Source of the DNA: Prototheca cutis
Lineage: Eukaryota > Chlorophyta > Trebouxiophyceae > Chlorellales > Chlorellaceae
DNA: 64,000 nt
NCBI GenBank assembly: GCA_002897115.2
Contig: BCIH01000003.1
Coordinates: 506,232 to 570,231, forward strand
Direction: 5' to 3'
The notes under the pieces were generated by a model. It was not told the origin of the DNA and made no database searches. It worked only from the letters and a program-made list of their open reading frames with translations. Positions 45,208 through 57,115 of this stretch are shown one piece after another. The position numbers were made by a program, and so were the translations under genes. The stretch's first letter is position 1. Every line of letters starts with the position of its first letter.

Positions 45208-46570
45208 ACAAAAAACAAAAAACAAAAAACGTTCTTGCACAATGCAGCGAGGACGAGGGAGGTCTGTGGCATGCGCCTTCGTGTTCGCCAGGCACGACCT
45301 GGGGATTCGAACTGGCCCATGCTGGTCGGGACAGCCTGGAATCTGTACCGGCATTTCAGCTTGCCATGCAGTACCTGGTACTGACGCATGCGGGTGCAAG
45401 GTCAGGGTGAGTGGANTGTTTGTGCTCTGTGGAAGTGAAGGGCTGGGGTAACAGTCATTGTTGGGGGGAGCCTTTGTTCGAACGAGCCACGAAAGAGATG
45501 GGTTAAGCACACACATGGCCCGCCACTGTTGTCCAACTGTGGCCTCCCGCTCTTGCTCTCACCCAAACTCAAATCCTTAGTGCACCCACAGCAGCCTCGG
45601 GGGCTGGAGGCTGCAGCGACGGTTCCGCATCGCGACGCACACTGCCCGTGATGCAGCNGAGCTTTTAGCTGAGCGATACGCAGCCAAACCACCGGCCCCC
45701 GGCGAGGCTCTGGACGTACTCGTGGGCGGCGGCCCAGGAAACACACAAGGCGCGGCNGCCCTGGCCTGTGTGCTGACGCAGCAGGCGCTGCGCATGCTTC
45801 ATGATGCGCCGCCGGGGGCCGTGGGTGCNGTGCTGAGTCAGTGGTGCGTACAGCTGTGCGCGTGCATGGCACGGCTCGGCGTGCCCCTGGACCGGCAAGA
45901 GGGGTTTCCGACATTCCTCCTGCCCCTGCTCCGAGCCGCGCGCGCGCTGCTGCGGCTGTTGGCGGCGTTTGATTCGCATCGCGATGAAGACGCGGCACGC
46001 GCCGCGGGACTGGCAGCATTGGCGCCTGAGGCGGTCCTTGCCGCGCTGTACCCGAGCCTGTCCAGCTGGGCGTCGATGGACACACCCGAATTCCGCGGCC
46101 ATGCACTGTCGCAGGCGGCGCTGCGACTCTCCGCAGCGCCCATGTACCTGATTGATGGCTTCGATGCTGTCATTATGGTTGATGACGCCGGGGGCAGGGG
46201 AGCGGTGGTGGAGCAGGGAACAACTGAGACCTTTGCAGCAGAGGCGGCGAGACGGCAACAAGGCGCGCCAATGACAGCAAGGGACCCCGAACCCACACTG
46301 CCATCATCGCATTCTCACTCATGGCCGCCTCCGAGGGGGTCGGCNCTGCGGCGAGAGGCTGAGGCCGCGGCTGCGGCGCACGTCCCGACCGCGCCGGTGT
46401 GCGCGGTGCATGGCGATCCGACGCAGATACTGCAGCGGTACCTGCTGGACGACCAGGGGCGGAGCCTTCGTGATCCCGGGCCNGAAGTCCCGCTAGAATC
46501 CCTGGACCACCCCTCCTTCATGCGGGCATTGAAGCTCCGGGCCGAAGCGCTGATGGAAGCCGGCGGCTGA
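43141..46570 (+). CDS. Divergent Sec23/Sec24-like COPII coat protein
   Basis: Sec23/Sec24 superfamily protein with the domain order of COPII coat subunits but divergent. The first clear exon (from about 43141) has LGTTGLPLGLCVTPLAG (beta-sandwich start), then the zinc finger CSACGAYICHE...GWACVLCDELN. ELLLGPLDCLAG corresponds to the Sec23/24 ELLxxxVDY line and RPLVIAVLDRAGPEE opens the trunk (vWA-like) domain. Later exons give EMVYVPGTPREG, YAALGAAFAEAGAVVDIFA, the strand VDCLLRLRCSPGLVVGQALH, FELAHAG/AFQLAMQYLVLTH (beta-barrel), helical sequence, and a gelsolin-like end with QILQRYLLDDQGRSLRDPG. It ends at 46570. The Arg-finger loop of Sec23 could not be identified. It may be a third paralogue beside canonical Sec23 and Sec24. 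The 5' start is unresolved. Confidence 0.72.
45173..45231 (+). repeat. Poly-C, (CA)n and A-rich composite in Sec23-like intron
   Basis: About 18 C, then about 8 CA repeats, then A-rich AAAAAAC units, directly upstream of the acceptor TGCAG near 45247. Confidence 0.92.
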
Positions 46571-46778
46571 CCGATTGGAGGCCCAAAGAAACACCCCCCC
46601 CCCCCGAACAAACAATCCAGTTCCACGCATGCAAGTATGTNATGATGGACAACACCGCCATGACCTGGCTCTTCCTCCAGATGCAGTCGTTCTCTGCTTG
46701 CTCTGCAAACCGACTGCTTGACCCGTTGCGAACTGGCACTCTGACTTCCATACAGTCTCAATTGTCAGCATTATGTGT

Positions 46779-49070
46779 TCACGGTTCGGTTGCAGTCGGA
46801 ACTGACAAGAGGCTGTGCAGGAGGATGCCGGTCGCCACACTGACGTTCAGACTGTCCAGTTGGCCACGACCTGCTCTTGCCTTGCTCTGACCGGCATTGC
46901 CGGCGCCATCGATGCGAACGAGGGTGTCACAGGCCCTCCGTACATTGGTCCGCAGCCCGGCGCCCTCGGACCCCACGACGAGGATTGTGGGGGAGAGTGC
47001 CCCGGCGGCCACTGTGGTGATGGGCACGGAGCTGGAGCCTGTGGCTGCGCCCAGCACGCGCCAGCCTTTCGCAGCCGCGAGGGTGAGAAAGGACGGAATG
47101 CTGCGGACACTGTGCACGGGCATGAGCTCCATGGCACCCGCAGAAGCCTTGCTCACAGTGGCTGTTAACGGCGACGAGTTTCGCTCGCATGTCACCACGC
47201 CCGCCACGCCGAGAAAGTAGGCCGAACGCAGCGCCGCCCCAAAGTTTTGCTGCAAGGGAATTTTTTGGTTGGGGGGTATGGCGTAGCATGCCAGGTCCCA
47301 AATTCAGTAGGAACAACACGAATCTGCCGCCCTTGGAAGAACCCATCATCTCCATGCCTTTTGCACAGGCAAAGCACGCACATGCGGCTGAGGCATGTGC
47401 CTGATGCAGGACCTCCCACCCCATGCCCCGATTGCAACCCAAAAATGCCTTACCGGGTCTGTCACTTCATCAAGGCAAAGCCACACGGGGGCCAGCTGGC
47501 CTGCCAAATTATGAATGGAAGAAAATTCTTGTTGGAATGGTCGGCAATGGCATAATGCAAAGGCATGACTCGCATGAGGTTGGGCCATCGCTTCAGATGC
47601 AAGAGTAGGCAGGCTGATTCCCTGCCAACGCGCAGCGAGTGGAACCCAACAATGCCACACGGCGGGGCCCCTCCTGCATCCAATCCGAGACATGCCTTTC
47701 TCCCGGCAGTCCTCTGGCGTGGGAGTTGGCGGCAAGTCAGACATGTCCACAAATTNCAGTGGGCTGCAGTCCAGGAGCAAGCCCTGCATGGGAGGTAGAC
47801 CAGGTTGGATGCCATCAGCATTTCTTGTGACAGGGTCACGGGCCTTCAACTCCATCAGCGCCATTCTGCACAAGGAAAAGACGTGAAAACACGGCGACCG
47901 CTCTTTCAGATCATGTGCATGCACGCACCTGGTGGGGCCGATTGCCAGACACGACGTTCAAGTCCTGCTTGGATGCGAGTCGGACGGTGCACCCTGCCGC
48001 CGCCGCCGCCGCACGAGCCTTGTCAAACAGGGCCGAGTCCTGGGAGAGCGATTTGATTTGGGTATGGGAACAACCAGCAGTATGTGGGGATGTACGGTGT
48101 CGTGGTCCGCTGCATTCCATTGCACCCTCCAATTGGAGGGAATGTGCATGCACTGCGACGATTCAACAACAGACACGCCCCACCTTCACACCTGGCGTGG
48201 CCCCCCGTCCAAATCAGACTGGATGTGAAGGGTGTAGGCCGTGCGACGGCCGGCAGAAAGTGCGGCCAGTACGGGGGACGCGCCATAGACCATGTCGCCC
48301 TGCCAGTTGTCACGCAAGATGACGGCAGTCGATGGGGCAAGGCCCTGCCGTGCCTGTTGCTTCCTCTCCCTCCAGTCAATCTTGCCTGCACGGATGTGCA
48401 GGGGCCGCAGTTGTTGTGTATGTCTTGGAACAGTCATCTCCATCAGCCATGGCAGGTAGCGCACGGTTATCCACCATCATGCATGCTCTTGGATCCATGC
48501 ACACAGCCATGCAACAGCTCACACCCCAAGTAATCCACCTTCGTCATAGGGTTCTGGCTCAAACAGCTCCCTTGGGCCCCTGGGTCGACGCTCGGCCGTT
48601 CCCCGANGCCTTTCAAAGCGTTCCGAGCCAGTGCCCTCGCTGCGGTCAGAGAACTCGATCGAACGTTGGCCCACTCTCCAATGCTTTGCTGGACTGGGCT
48701 CCTCTCTCTTCCAGTGTGGTGGGCCTGCGTCTGCTCGCCAGCGCTCCCCACGATGAGAGCTCCTCTTTGGGCGCTCTGTTGGACTTGGGTCGGTCCTCCA
48801 CCGCTCTGAAACCTGCGAGGCCCTGATTGGGCGCTCTGGTGCACGCCCGCGCTCAGAAGATCTTCCGTCTCTCGTGGCAGCTCGAACGGGCGCTCGGGCC
48901 CCCGCNCTCCAACCCAGCCGGGACTCTGCACGCTCTGGCCTCCGGGGGAAACGCGCCTTTCCATCCTGTATTTGTTTCAACCACATGGTGCTTGCATGGA
49001 AATGTCTGCATTGCTGACAGAGGCCGCTCGTGTCGTGAAGGGACCTCATCATCGTCAGGAGTCGTGCCAT
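46779..49070 (-). CDS. MRM1: rRNA 2'-O-ribose methyltransferase, MRM1/TrmH type
   Basis: SPOUT-class, SAM-dependent 2'-O-methyltransferase acting on organellar large-subunit rRNA. Exon 1 starts MARLLTMMRSLHDTSGLCQQ at 49070, basic and without acidic residues early, like a mitochondrial presequence. It continues into an Arg/Ser/Glu/Pro-rich region of about 150 residues. The next exon gives KIDWRERKQQARQ and MVYGASPVLAALSAGRRTAY (RNA-binding N domain). DSALFDKARAAAAAAGCTVR, GLLLDCSPL and PVWLCLDEVTDP follow. The last exon reads QNFGAALRSAYFLGVAGVV, then SPLTATVSKASAGAMELMPV, LVVGSEGAGLR and LDSLNVSVATGILLHSLLS, which are SPOUT motifs 1-3 (Asn-Phe-Gly, GxEGxGL, SLNVSVAxGI). Part of the middle exon may contain an unrecognised intron. 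Confident family call. Confidence 0.87.
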
Positions 49071-49648
49071 GACTGGGCCAGCTCGGCACCCCTGCCTCTG
49101 AAAGCAGCTGGGAACGGGCAAGGCTATATGGCCGACATTAATAGGACCACGAGAGATTTTTGTGGCGGTGTGTTCGCTGTACTGGAGAATGCATTGCTAG
49201 GAGTGGTCCGTGTATCCGAATGAAAGGCTCGATCAATGGTTGCTGATGGCAGAATGGCAGAATGGCGGAAGGGGAAGAGGCCTCAGTCCGCCGCCCGAGG
49301 AGGATCCCAAGCGTTCATCACGAATGCAAATTGTTATGAGCGTTGTAGGCATAGGATCTGCTTCTTGGGGGTGGATCCCATCGGTGGGNGGACGTGGGGA
49401 TCGTATTCTCCTCCAGGCGGGGATTTGGGCCAAAATCGGGGATTGGGCGGGGATTGGGGCCCGATATTCTGGGATTAGGTGGAAAGCTTCTGGACCCCGC
49501 CGGGATCAACAGGGGCTATCCCTGCACTAAAAACGTGAAACGTACCAGCCGCCCTCACTTTTGGTTTCATTAGGATACCTCCCGCACCGGAATATTGGTG
49601 CAGTCCCTTTAGAAGCAAGTACGAGCCCCTGCACAGATCACTTTCACA
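49071..49648. promoter_or_regulatory. Divergent promoter region with G-run cluster, MRM1 / CobW
   Basis: About 580 bp between divergent starts. At 49418-49467 the plus strand has six runs of three to four G within about 50 bp (as in GGCGGGGATTTGGG and GGGCGGGGATTGGGG). That is a potential G-quadruplex about 180 bp upstream of the CobW start. No gene is supported. Confidence 0.4.
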
Positions 49649-52600
49649 ATGGCGGAGCAGAGAGCGGTGCCTGTGACCATGCTTTCCGGCTTTCTGGGGG
49701 CAGGTATAGGTCTAGGGCCCGAGTTGGTGCTTGGGTATCCGGTATCGTGGTGCTTGCCATGCGGGTGGGGCCTGCGGGGACGGACGATCGTCGGGGAGCC
49801 AGGGGACCATGTCCCTCTTCATGCGAGGCACCTGCGGCTCTGCAGGCCTACATGTTTCACACTGCGCTGCAATTCGCATATGTCATGCAGGGAAGACGTC
49901 GCTTCTGCGGTACGTACTACAGAGCACCAACATGAAGCTGGGGTGCATCGTGAACGATGTGGCAGCCGTCAACATCGACGCCAAGCTGCTGCGTGCTGAC
50001 GCAGCCCGGGGCCCCTCCTCCACCGCGGACCTCACCGACACCATCGAGCTTGCCAACGGCTGTGCCTGTGAGTGCTATGGTGGGGGGTGGGAGCACTATG
50101 GGTTCGTGTTGCGGCTGCATGCCGCCGTGCCAGCCAACCACTGTGACGTTGTTTGAGACATGACTGCATGTATCCCCCGTGGCATGCAGGCTGCAGCATT
50201 GCGGATGAGCTGATGGCCAGCTTTGAAAACATGATCCAGCTGGCCGACCGCCGTGGCGAGCCTTTTGACAGGTGGGCGGATGGTAGTTTTGTCCTTGGGT
50301 GGATGGCATGGCTGTCCCTTTCCCACGCAGCAGTCCAGCATGTGCATGGTGCGCAGGCACGAGCGGCACCCCTGCAACGTNCCTTTCAATGCATTGGCTC
50401 ATGCAGGATTATCCTGGAGAACAGTGGCGTCGCGGAGCCCCAGAACATTCGGGACCAGTTCAACGACGCCATCGCCGAGGGCCACCCCCTGATGCAGCGG
50501 ATTTACCTGGACTCCATGATCACAGGCAAGCGGGTGTGCTTGGCTGGGGGAGGGAGACTGAGGATGAGGTCGATGCAGGGAGAGAACTGGCTGTCGCTGA
50601 GCTGTGCGTCCTGGTCCATGTGCGGTCACTGGGACTCGTCAGGCAGCCAGCTGCCAGCTGCGGTTCCTTGATGGGGAAGACAGATGGCGATGTTCTGACG
50701 GCAGACTCCCTCGCACCGGGCTTTCTCGTTTTCAAACCATGAAATCTCCAAAATCTCTCATGCAGTGGTGGATTCTGGAACGTTTGTGAAGGAATACTCG
50801 AGCCGCACGCCGTTGATGGCCCGGCCAGACCTCGGAGAGGGCGGTAGCCTGCGCCCCGTCGTGGACCTCCTTGTGGAGCAGCTCGAGTGAGTGTACAGGG
50901 GCTTTTTTGTTTTTCTATAATGGGACAGGCTGCACTGCCACGTGGCGCCCCTGCGTTCAGTCAGGCTCGGTTGGGAGAACTGGTGAAGCAGTGAGGCACA
51001 GTGGCTTACTGACCGTGGACAGCCAATGTGTCTGGTGCCAAACGATGTCTGCATGTTTGGGGCAGTGCTTTTCCCAGTTGTCATTGGCTGAAATGTTTCG
51101 CTGGCCTCTTACAGGTGTGCGGATTACATCGTGCTGAACAAGACAGACCTGCTGGACGGAGCCACTGTGGAGTCGCTCACTGCCATCATGGCTTCGCTGA
51201 ACCCCCTGGCACAGGTTACTAGATTGGTTGACCATTGCATGTGTGCGGTGTTGTTTGTGGTGGACCAGGAGCGATCATCGCTCATTCACCCTGTCCGCAC
51301 ATCCCCCCCCCACCCCCCCAAAAAAATTACATGCAGGTTGTCTCGTGCCAGTACGGGTCAGTNCCTGTGGACCTGCTGTTTGGAAAGGACGCACAAGCGC
51401 TGATCGCGCGTCTCAACACCGAGGGCCAGCACCGTGGCGCTGTCGCTGCAGCCAAGTCCCTGGAGGCCGACGAGGAGGCCGAGAAGGTGGCCACGGAAGA
51501 CGAGGCACCCAGGGGGGATCACACGCATGAGCACAAGGAGGCGCATGACCACGAGCATGCCCACGAGCACGAGCATGACCACAAGCATGCCCACGAGCAC
51601 GAGCATGAACGCAAGGAGGCGCATGAGCACGAGCATGAGCGCAAGGAGGCGCATGAGCACGAGCATGAGCACGAGGAGGCGCATGAGCACGAGCATGAGC
51701 ACGAGGAGGCGCATGACCGTAAGCATGAACATGAGCACGAGGAGGCGCATGGGCACGGGCACAAGCACGACCACCATCACCATCACCATCACCATCACCA
51801 TCACCATCACCGGCATGAGCGCCAGACAACAACGGCAGCCAAACGCTTTGGCATCCGATCGTTTGTCTACGCGCGGCGCCGCCCCTTCCACCCGCAGAGG
51901 TATGCACGCTGTGTTGTTGGTGGAGTGTGGATGCAGTGCAGTTGTTATGCCTTCCAGTCTGCCGATGCTTGCTGTCTCCTGAGAATATATATTAGAAATA
52001 AAGAGAACCCCAAATCTCACCAGCAATCAGTAATAGCACCGCCGCATGCGAAATCAGGTGTACTATTCTCGACTCCGTAATGACTCGTACAGGCTGAAGG
52101 ACCTGGTGCTGCGGTGGATGCCGGTGGTGCACAACAAGGCCATCGAGGGCGANGCGCCAGAGACTGGCGACTCCCCTATCAAGACGGTCCTGCGTTCCAA
52201 GGGCTTTATGTGGGTGGCCAATTCCCACACCACGGCCTACTACTGGTCCCATGCAGGCCAGTACTTTGAGATTCGCGACGAGGGAGAGTGGTGGGCCGCC
52301 GTCCCTGACGACATGTGGCCAGACGTGGAGGCACAGGTTGGACAGCGGGGTCGATGCGCAGTGAGCTGGCCAAGCCCATTTTCCACACGCGCCGGTATCA
52401 TAACACCACTGCACGTGGTCCCCACCCGTCCATGCAGAGGAGCGTTATCCTGGCGGATTTCGACGGGGATTATGGCGACCGGCGGCAGGAAATTGTTTTT
52501 ATTGGCGCTAATATGGACCAAGCTGCCATCTGCACCCAGCTGGATTCGGCGCTGTTGACTGATGAAGGTGGGGGCCATTCGCTGGCATTGACGGGAGGGG

Positions 52601-52802
52601 GGATGTGGTGGGGGGGGGGATTGCTTGGCAGGGGAAATCGTTTCCTGGGAATGAATCCTTGGAGAGGGAAGGGAAAGAAAGTGCAAGCTCACGCTTTCAC
52701 ATCCCACGCTGGCATGCAGAGATGGAGGACTACAAGGCCAACTTCAGCGAGCCAGATCCCGAGCATGAGGACAAACGGGCCCGGGCTAGTGCCGAGGAGT
52801 GA
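49649..52802 (+). CDS. ZNG1: CobW/COG0523 G3E GTPase, ZNG1-like zinc chaperone with His-rich insert
   Basis: GTP-dependent metallochaperone; ZNG1 proteins deliver zinc to methionine aminopeptidase. Exon 1 encodes MAEQRAVPVTMLSGFLGAG, and the P-loop is completed by the next exon (GKTSLLRYVLQST), so GFLGAGKTS spans an intron. The metal-binding CxCC motif is ANGCACCSIADEL, also split by an intron. RIILENSGVAEPQNIRDQF is Walker B-like, FVVDSGTFV-like sequence follows, and DYIVLNKTDLLDG is the NKxD guanine site. QYGSVPVDLLFG precedes a His/Glu-rich insert (about residues 51520-51830 in DNA) of repeated HEHEHE(R/E)KEAHE units ending in about 13 consecutive His. The CobW C-terminal domain follows: RFGIRSFVYARRRPFHPQR, LRSKGFMWVANSHTTAYYW and RRQEIVFIGANMDQAAI. 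It ends at 52802. Confidence 0.93.
51526..51820 (+). repeat. In-frame His/Glu repeat tract of the CobW GTPase
   Basis: Tandem imperfect 30-36-bp units (GAGCACGAGCATGAGC...AAGGAGGCGCAT) encode HEHEH(E/D)xKEAH repeats, followed by a CAC/CAT-alternating run giving about 13 His. All units keep the frame and the alternating synonymous codons. Confidence 0.93.
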
Positions 52803-53249
52803 GCGAGCAGGGTAACTACTTGTCTTCAGCTGCCTGCCTGTCATCCGCCCACAATTCATTTCATCGGCCACCGAACGCATTCGATTCGATTCTGGCAAGC
52901 GTACCCAGTCGCTCACTGCGATTTGAAGGGTTCTGCTCATGTCACTGCTGGCGTCGTCAGTACTGACTGTTACAGCCAGAGGCAAGGCTTCCAGGGGACA
53001 AGAGCGGTGCAGCGGTGTCAGGGATCAGACGTGCACCGCATTCGAGTTCAAATGGCAACTATTCCTACAATGATCAAGCACAAAGGCTGTGTCATGTCCG
53101 AGCGTACTGGCGCGCGGGCAGTAGGCCCCACAGGCTCTCGGCGCATTGCTCTCCGCAGTCTTGTTTTGAGGGGGGTTCAGCAGCAGCCACTGCCTGCAGC
53201 CATGACACTGGTTTTGAAAATAAGACACACAGCACCCGTTCCACAATGC
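52803..53249. other. Convergent 3' intergenic region, CobW / ERMP1
   Basis: About 450 bp between converging genes. Nothing recognised beyond presumed 3' UTRs. Confidence 0.4.
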
Positions 53250-56200
53250 CTATGCCTGCTGGAAGCGCAGGCCCCACTCTGCCTGGTACGTTGTAAACAT
53301 GACCGGGGACGTCCAGTCTGGCAGCAACTTCCTCATGGCTTCCAGCGCGGGCGTGGAGTCCAGATACGACACGTGGACACGCAGCGCCAGCTCAACACCC
53401 AGCGGCGCGTCCAGCCACCACTGCCAGCTTTCGGTGCCATGGCCCGAGGAGTAGCGGGACAGGTGTGCGTCGCCGCCGCCCGGCGCAGGCACGGGGTCCA
53501 ACACTTTGGTCAGAGACCACGCGGCCAGCGGGCCCGTGACGTTGACCACGCCAAAGGCGCCTGTTCCCGTGAACAGTTCCAGCTCCCACCGCACCAGCGC
53601 TGGGTCCCCAGGTGCAGGGCCATAGCCCACGGTACGAAGCGTCGGAATGTACGGCAGGGTGCCCTGCTCCTCGCCGCCCGCAGGAACCGTAACTCCATGC
53701 ATCAGTCGGCTCAGCGGATATAGCGACTGTGTTTGTTGTCAGGAGTATGTTTGGTGGTGGTGGTGTTGCGAGGGTGTCTGTGTGTGCATCCAAGTGCAGC
53801 CCTGCTACTAGAAATCACCTCAACACTCAACAAAACAATCCCACCTGCCAGTAGGGTTCGTGGTGGGGCGTGACACGAGCGCGCATGTCTGGCGGCAACG
53901 CAGCAGCTGCCGGGAAGCCGTCCATGCCAGCGACGGCCCACTCGGTGAGCACCACCGCGTCATCCTGGAGACTGTGGACCTGCTGCACCACGAGGCGCTT
54001 GGGCGCGCGGGGGGTGTAGGGCACACCCTCGTAGGCCGCGGTGGCTGCGCCGGCCGCCGCCACGCAGATGGCAAACAGGACCAGCACGCCAAACCGCCTC
54101 GGTCGACGCAGTGCAAAGGCCAGGTGCGCAGTGAGCGTGCCCAGGGACAGGTACACCGCTGATCCCGTCACAAAGCCCACCGCGGCATCACCCAGGACCA
54201 GGCCCAACAGGCCGGGAATACCCCCGGCCAGACCAACCTTTTCCGCGACATGCACCATCGCCGTGATGCCCACCGGCATCGTCACTGGACATAGCAGTAG
54301 AATTGGTTTGGGGGCTTTTTATGCATGTATGTGCGTTGTGTGTGTGTGCGCGCGCGTGCACGCGTGTGTGCACATGTGTGCGTGTGTGTGTGTAGGAAGG
54401 AAATTTCTGCAACCAAGTGCCTCGATGGGAACCCCCATCGCACCCCCCACTCCCCCTCTCAAAAAAACCACTGGTGCACGCGCGAACCAAACAACCCCTG
54501 GCATTGGAACAACAGAAAACAGACAGCGACCCACGCACCAACGACNGGCAGCGTTGCCAGGAGTGCAGAGCAGGCGATGCCNAGGGTGCCCGGAATCANA
54601 GCCAGGACGACCGCCGCAGCCAGCGCGGCAGTAGCCCAAAACGCATAGAGGTAACCCATGAAGATCCCCGCCCGGGCCAGCCCCGCAGCCAGCGCGGCAA
54701 AGGCCAGGGCCGCGCCCAGAGATCGGCGCACGGCGGCGTCCTGAGGCCGGTGCTCCGGGGGAAGGTACGGCATGAGCAGTCCTACCAATCCTGCNGGNAC
54801 AAAGATGGCGTACGTAACAGCGTACCGTCCGTACCAGACGAGCGGCGAGCCCGTGCCGGCGGCTCGCAGCGCGCCCAGCGCAGCGGGCACAGCATGGGCC
54901 AGCAAAACGGAAAGCACGGCACGCAGCCCGTCGACAGCTGCGCCACGCAGCGTGAAGGACCGCAGCTTTGCCGGCAGGGTGTGCGGCATGAAACTGGCCG
55001 TCAGCGCCAGTGCTAGCAGAGCCGCCAGGGGGGCCTGGTGCAATATGCGGGCGGTGGTATACGAATACACCACCATCTTTAGCCCTGCAAGGTCAAAGGC
55101 CACGTAGCCGCCGCCGTGGGACTCTGGCGGCGGCAGGTCACCCTGCGCCAGCAACCGTCCAAACTCCAGCACCGCCGCCAGCGTGTTTTCGCCCATCGAC
55201 TGTGGCATTGCGACGTGGAGATGGGTTGGAACCACCTGCCACCATTGCACCGTGACCACCACAGCCCACGACCACCACCCTCCCTCCAAGATAAACTTCC
55301 CCCCAAAAAGGCACAGACCTGGAGAGTCCCTCGCCGGATACGCTCGGCAATGTCTTGATTGGTGTGGTAGGCCAGGCCGTCAAACACCTGGGCGACGTCG
55401 ATGCCAGGCAGGCTGCCCGCCCGGCGGTAGGCCAGCAGGCGGTAGTCTGTGTCCGCGGGGATCAATCCCAGGTCGAAAAAGTCCTGGAAAATGGTGTTGC
55501 CCCGAGGGTGCGGCGCGACGCGGGCATACGCGGGCAGCGTCCAGTCTTGCGTGCTCTGGAACAGCACATCGGGGCCCCAGTTCCCCGTGGATTCGAGGTT
55601 CACAAACGCGCCCAGCCCCGCGGCATGGGCGCTGCGGTGCATAAACCCGTGTGCACCCTGCATCAGCGTCTCCTCCGCGCCGTTGAGGAGCAGGGTGAGT
55701 GGGGTCTGCAGTGCCACCGACGGGTCTGCAATCGCCAATCGTCCCAGTTCCAGGATGACGCCCACGCAGCCGGCTGCGTCCGAGGCGCCCACGCTGCCAA
55801 AGGCACTGTCGTAGTGACTGTTCACCAGCACCCCAGGGATGCCGCTCAGCCCAACAGGTGTGATCTTCAGAATCACATTGCTCACGTTGCCGTATGCATT
55901 CCCAAAACTGTGTCCAAAGGCCGACAGGTTCATCGAACCGCTGACCTGTGTTGGTGTTGCTAGTGTCAGTTGGGATTCTGTAGAGTTGGGGCTTGAAACG
56001 TGCACTTGCAGTTCCAGGGACCAGATGAATTGCCGGGTCCTCCCCTCCTCGCATGCAACACACAAAAATAAAGGACCTGTTCGACAAAGGGCTCGACCAG
56101 GAGGTCAGGCCGCGTCCTGGCTGCCAGGTCAGCGAGTTCCTTGGCCACAGAGTACAGATATTCTGTGGCTTTGTCCAGCCCCTTGGTTGTCATCTGGCGG

Positions 56201-56662
56201 TGAAAAGCCGGCGGGGGGGTCCGTTGAGCGACGGCCGGCTCGCACACACCCCAACACAAAGACCTGGAAGGACGCACCACCACTGCGCACCTGTCGGTGG
56301 CCAATCGTCTTGCTCAGGTATTCCACGTGCTGCATGGCCCTGGCCTCGGAGAAGAGTGTGGGTGGGGCATCGGCGGGCAGCGCCACCGGGATCCTGTAGA
56401 ATGCCCATGCATTGATGCACACCTGCAAGTGCACCAGGGCTCGTCACAGGAGGATACCTCATAATGATGGCGCATTTAGGATCCAGTGAAAGTTCAAGTC
56501 ATGCCAGTCAGCGTCGTTGGACACTCTAACCCAAGGGCGCACCATGACAGTGAACATTGCCAACAGCCAGCCAAACAGTGACTGGGCCTTGTGGGCCGGC
56601 GGGGGGCGTGCAGCCTTGCTGGAAGCCCCATTGGCCACATCGACCGTCTCTGTCGGTGGCAT
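53250..56662 (-). CDS. ERMP1: ERMP1-like M28 metallopeptidase of the ER
   Basis: Membrane-bound zinc aminopeptidase-like protein of the endoplasmic reticulum. Minus-strand start MPPTETVDVANGASSKAARP at 56662, then a first membrane helix (SLFGWLLAMFTVMV). Next exons give FYRIPVALPADAPPTLFSEA and MQHVEYLSKTIGHRQ (the family's 'FS..RA..H...IG.R.VG' line). The peptidase domain follows: GIPGVLVNSHYDSAFGSVGA then SDAAGCVGVILELGRLA (first Zn His and bridging Asp), LLLNGAEETLMQGAHGFMH (catalytic Glu pair), NLESTGNWGPDVLFQS and AYHTNQDIAERIRRGTLQ (last His ligand). The C-terminal half has about eight helices (for example TLTAHLAFALRRPRRFGVLV) and a lumenal beta-rich tail ending YQAEWGLRFQQA at 53250. 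Exon ends near 55080-55310, 54300-54600 and 53710-53850 are approximate. Confidence 0.9.
54323..54394 (+). repeat. GT/GC/CA dinucleotide tract in ERMP1 intron
   Basis: Mixed GT, GC and CA dinucleotides, read as CA-rich on the coding (minus) strand and lying acceptor-proximal in the intron upstream of the exon that ends near 54290. Confidence 0.9.
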
Positions 56663-57115
56663 GTCACATGCGCGTGGATGCAGGGAGGTTGAGCCGAGCT
56701 CAGGAGCGCCCCTTAACCCAGAGGCACCGCACGTCGGACGCGCGTTTGGGCTCCGCCAGCTCCTGCACCCTGACCTTCCAAATTCAATTCTCTACGACAT
56801 ATGCCCTATGGGATTGCATTTTGCAGATTGGATCGTCGCGGGTGGGGGATGCGATGCCCCGTGGATTGATTGGCGAACCCAGATCGGTTTGATTGGCTCC
56901 TCGTCATCTCATCATCCTTGGTCGGCCCACCAGTTGGTGGCCATCAACCGGAGGGAGCTTCCATTGTCGCAAAGGTCCCCTCCATGTCCCCTTTGTTTCA
57001 CGTCCTCTTCACATGCGCACTGGATTGCAAAGCATTGGAATGTCATGGTGGCAAGCTACAGCTCATGGCGATTTATTCGAAGGACACAGGAGGAGGGGCA
57101 CCTGCACCTCCCAAT
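56663..57115. other. Intergenic region, ERMP1 / gluconokinase
   Basis: Upstream of ERMP1 and downstream of gluconokinase, both on the minus strand. No gene is supported. Confidence 0.4.

Noticed and set aside
45296..45325. T-loop-like string GGATTCGAAC, possible minus-strand tRNA
   Set aside because: No acceptor, D or anticodon arms can be built around it, and it lies in the TWGFELAHAG exon of the Sec23-like gene.
49230..49330. Short GATGGCAGAATGGCAGAATGGC repeat upstream of CobW
   Set aside because: A local three-unit slippage repeat without wider structure; no function can be argued.
51358..52026. Antisense Met/Leu/Val-rich ORF that looks like membrane helices
   Set aside because: It is the complement of the His/Glu repeat of the CobW gene (CAT/CAC read backwards as Met/Val).
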